A stretch of DNA of 37,488 nucleotides from Actinomadura formosensis NBRC 14204 (lineage in GTDB: Bacteria; Actinomycetota; Actinomycetes; Streptosporangiales; Streptosporangiaceae): positions 1 through 37,488 of the forward strand of contig NZ_BCQQ01000065.1 in assembly GCF_001552155.1 (NCBI RefSeq), in the 5' to 3' direction. Below the pieces are notes generated by a model. The model was not told the DNA's origin, ran no database searches, and worked only from the letters and a program-made list of their open reading frames with translations. The position numbers and the translations under genes were made by a program. This document shows positions 37,401-37,488 of the stretch, piece by piece (position 1 is the stretch's first letter; every line of letters starts with the position of its first letter).

Positions 37401-37488
37401 GCCCGGGAGAGCGACCGTCCCCTCGGCGGGCGGCCCGAACGGGCGCGGCGCACGCGCGGGCCCGCTCCGCCGCCGGCCCGCCGCGCGG
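34404..37488 (+). CDS. FAD- and Fe-S-containing hydroxyacid dehydrogenase (YdiJ-like fusion), 3' partial
   Basis: An open frame of 1028 codons from ATG 34404 (GGGGGA 8 nt upstream) that runs off the window without a stop. The N-terminal FAD-binding PCMH domain has RGGGTSLSGETVNYAVVIDH and VIGGNIGNNSCGIHS. The oxidase C-domain includes SGEHGDGQQRGELLERQYGP and WDPDGKMNPGKVIDA. The Fe-S part follows: RCIGVGECRVPHATTTMCPS, then CLACKGCTNDCPVNVDIPTY. Two CCG modules come next (HVCCGRPLYDYG and GGCCGLAGSWGF). This full order matches the YdiJ family (about 1000 aa), which oxidises D-2-hydroxyacids such as D-lactate or 2-hydroxyglutarate and passes electrons to a membrane carrier. It shares an operon with the racemase-type enzyme. 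The last 25 residues are Arg/Pro-rich, so the stop is probably near. Confidence 0.93.
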   Translation, partial: MVRLQTAETRQVPAKTAPSVPGPPRGRQVIEVGKLARALRKAVEGEVRFDAGSRAMYANDASNFRQVPIGVVVPKTLDDVVAVHRVCKEYGAPVLNRGGGTSLSGETVNYAVVIDHSKYLTRIGELDVENRRVTCEPGVINEDLNRHTGKADLVFGPDPSSHSRCVIGGNIGNNSCGIHSVQSQLYGPGPRTSDNVHALEVVTYGGDRFWVGVDEEKDLDGIIAAGGRKGEIYAALRDLRDRYADAIRAGFPPVAEMPRRVSGFNLDELLPEKGFNVARALVGTESTCATALQAVLLLTPALLQRTLVVVEYPDIADAAEHTGEIIERFRPIGLEALDHRLIEDQRQQGKNLPNIEELPLQNGGAWLLVQFGADTEEESVGRAAEFTEWLIGEKGYDRGRIVTAKSAQEGGASGKLWAIREAGLGSTAFPPGKDHWPGWEDSAVPPARTGEYVRALRRVMRGHGIDGAMYGHFAQGCIHSRMSFDLRSAEGIARYRRFMEDAADLVASFGGSVSGEHGDGQQRGELLERQYGPELIRAMREFKRIWDPDGKMNPGKVIDAYRLDEDLRLGADYNPPRPAVKFAYEQDGGDFAHAALRCIGVGECRVPHATTTMCPSYQVTREEKHSTRGRARLLFEMLRGEVITDGWQSKEVAEALDLCLACKGCTNDCPVNVDIPTYKSEFLYHHYKSARRWRPRYAYAFGFIDQVARIASRMPEVANFAIRTPGLARLAKLAAGIDRRRPLPRFAPMTLQEWFRRRGGTANPYGRPVVLFPDTFNNHFHTDVGVACVEAIEAAGWQVIMPERHVCCGRPLYDYGFLDMAERYLHDVLDVLRPYVRAGTPVVGMEPSCLAVFKDELTKLLPHDDDAARLAAHSHHFAEFFQAYDIRPPTLPGGGKALLWGHCHHRATGGVDPDERLLEQMGLETESLKGGCCGLAGSWGFEKGKYGISMDCGEQALLPAVRDADDATAIVANGFSCKTQIEDAETGRRALHVAQLMRLARESDRPLGGRPERARRTRGPAPPPARRA

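Overview
This window is high-GC DNA with strong third-position G/C bias. It looks like a filamentous actinomycete, most likely Streptosporangiales/Thermomonosporaceae (Actinomadura-like). The reasons are the XRE-DUF5753 regulator with its DUF397 satellites, DUF6082 and DUF6879 proteins, an AfsR/SARP giant regulator, an ECF41 sigma factor, a Tat-exported class I cholesterol oxidase and the dapD/dapE/LOG neighbourhood. No tRNA, rRNA or CRISPR array was seen.

Region 1 (1-6.3 kb) is accessory and partly decayed. It holds a C-terminal gene scrap, a YbjQ-like small protein and a cluster of three long stem-loops sharing a GTTGCC/GGCAAC core. Next come a tiny coupled operon (71 aa plus a 39-aa membrane peptide), an XRE-DUF5753 regulator with a tandem, recombining array of DUF397 genes, and a MarR regulator divergent from a GNAT acetyltransferase. 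It closes with a frameshifted ORF coupled to DUF6879 and DUF6082 genes.

Region 2 (6.5-11.6 kb) is an 1151-aa SARP/ATPase regulator (minus) divergent from a berberine-bridge-type FAD oxidoreductase (plus). This is the usual arrangement of a regulator and its target. Positions 6252-6536 show no gene.

Region 3 (11.7-14.1 kb) is a scar region: a HEAT-like small protein, a second DUF6879 gene with a foreign C-terminus, a lipoprotein-like gene with an odd tail, and the wreck of a type I restriction hsdR gene.

Region 4 (14.1-25.6 kb) is envelope, transport and sterol functions. It has a polysaccharide deacetylase divergent from an MGDG-synthase-like glycosyltransferase, two coupled DMT transporters, cholesterol oxidase ChoA, an ECF41 sigma factor divergent from a DHA2 drug exporter, and a minus-strand run of lytic-transglycosylase-like protein, GT4 glycosyltransferase and MFS transporter. 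The choA upstream region carries one exact match to the KstR consensus and one to the KstR2 consensus, which suggests control by sterol-catabolism repressors.

Region 5 (25.6-29.1 kb) is core-like: dapD, an Sfp-type phosphopantetheinyl transferase on the other strand, dapE and a LOG-family gene overlapping dapE by 4 nt.

Region 6 (29.15-33.2 kb) is a compact island of poorly characterised genes. A membrane/coiled-coil gene and an XRE regulator read left. An excisionase-like HTH gene, a 21-aa leader ORF coupled to a 268-aa protein, two small membrane proteins and a peptidoglycan-binding protein read right, with paired AAAACGCGT sites between the two arms. It resembles a small mobile-element or phage-derived module and is the best candidate for an undescribed system.

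Region 7 (33.2 kb to the end) is sugar-acid or hydroxyacid metabolism: a mandelate-racemase-subgroup enolase-superfamily enzyme followed by a fused FAD/Fe-S hydroxyacid dehydrogenase that runs off the right edge.
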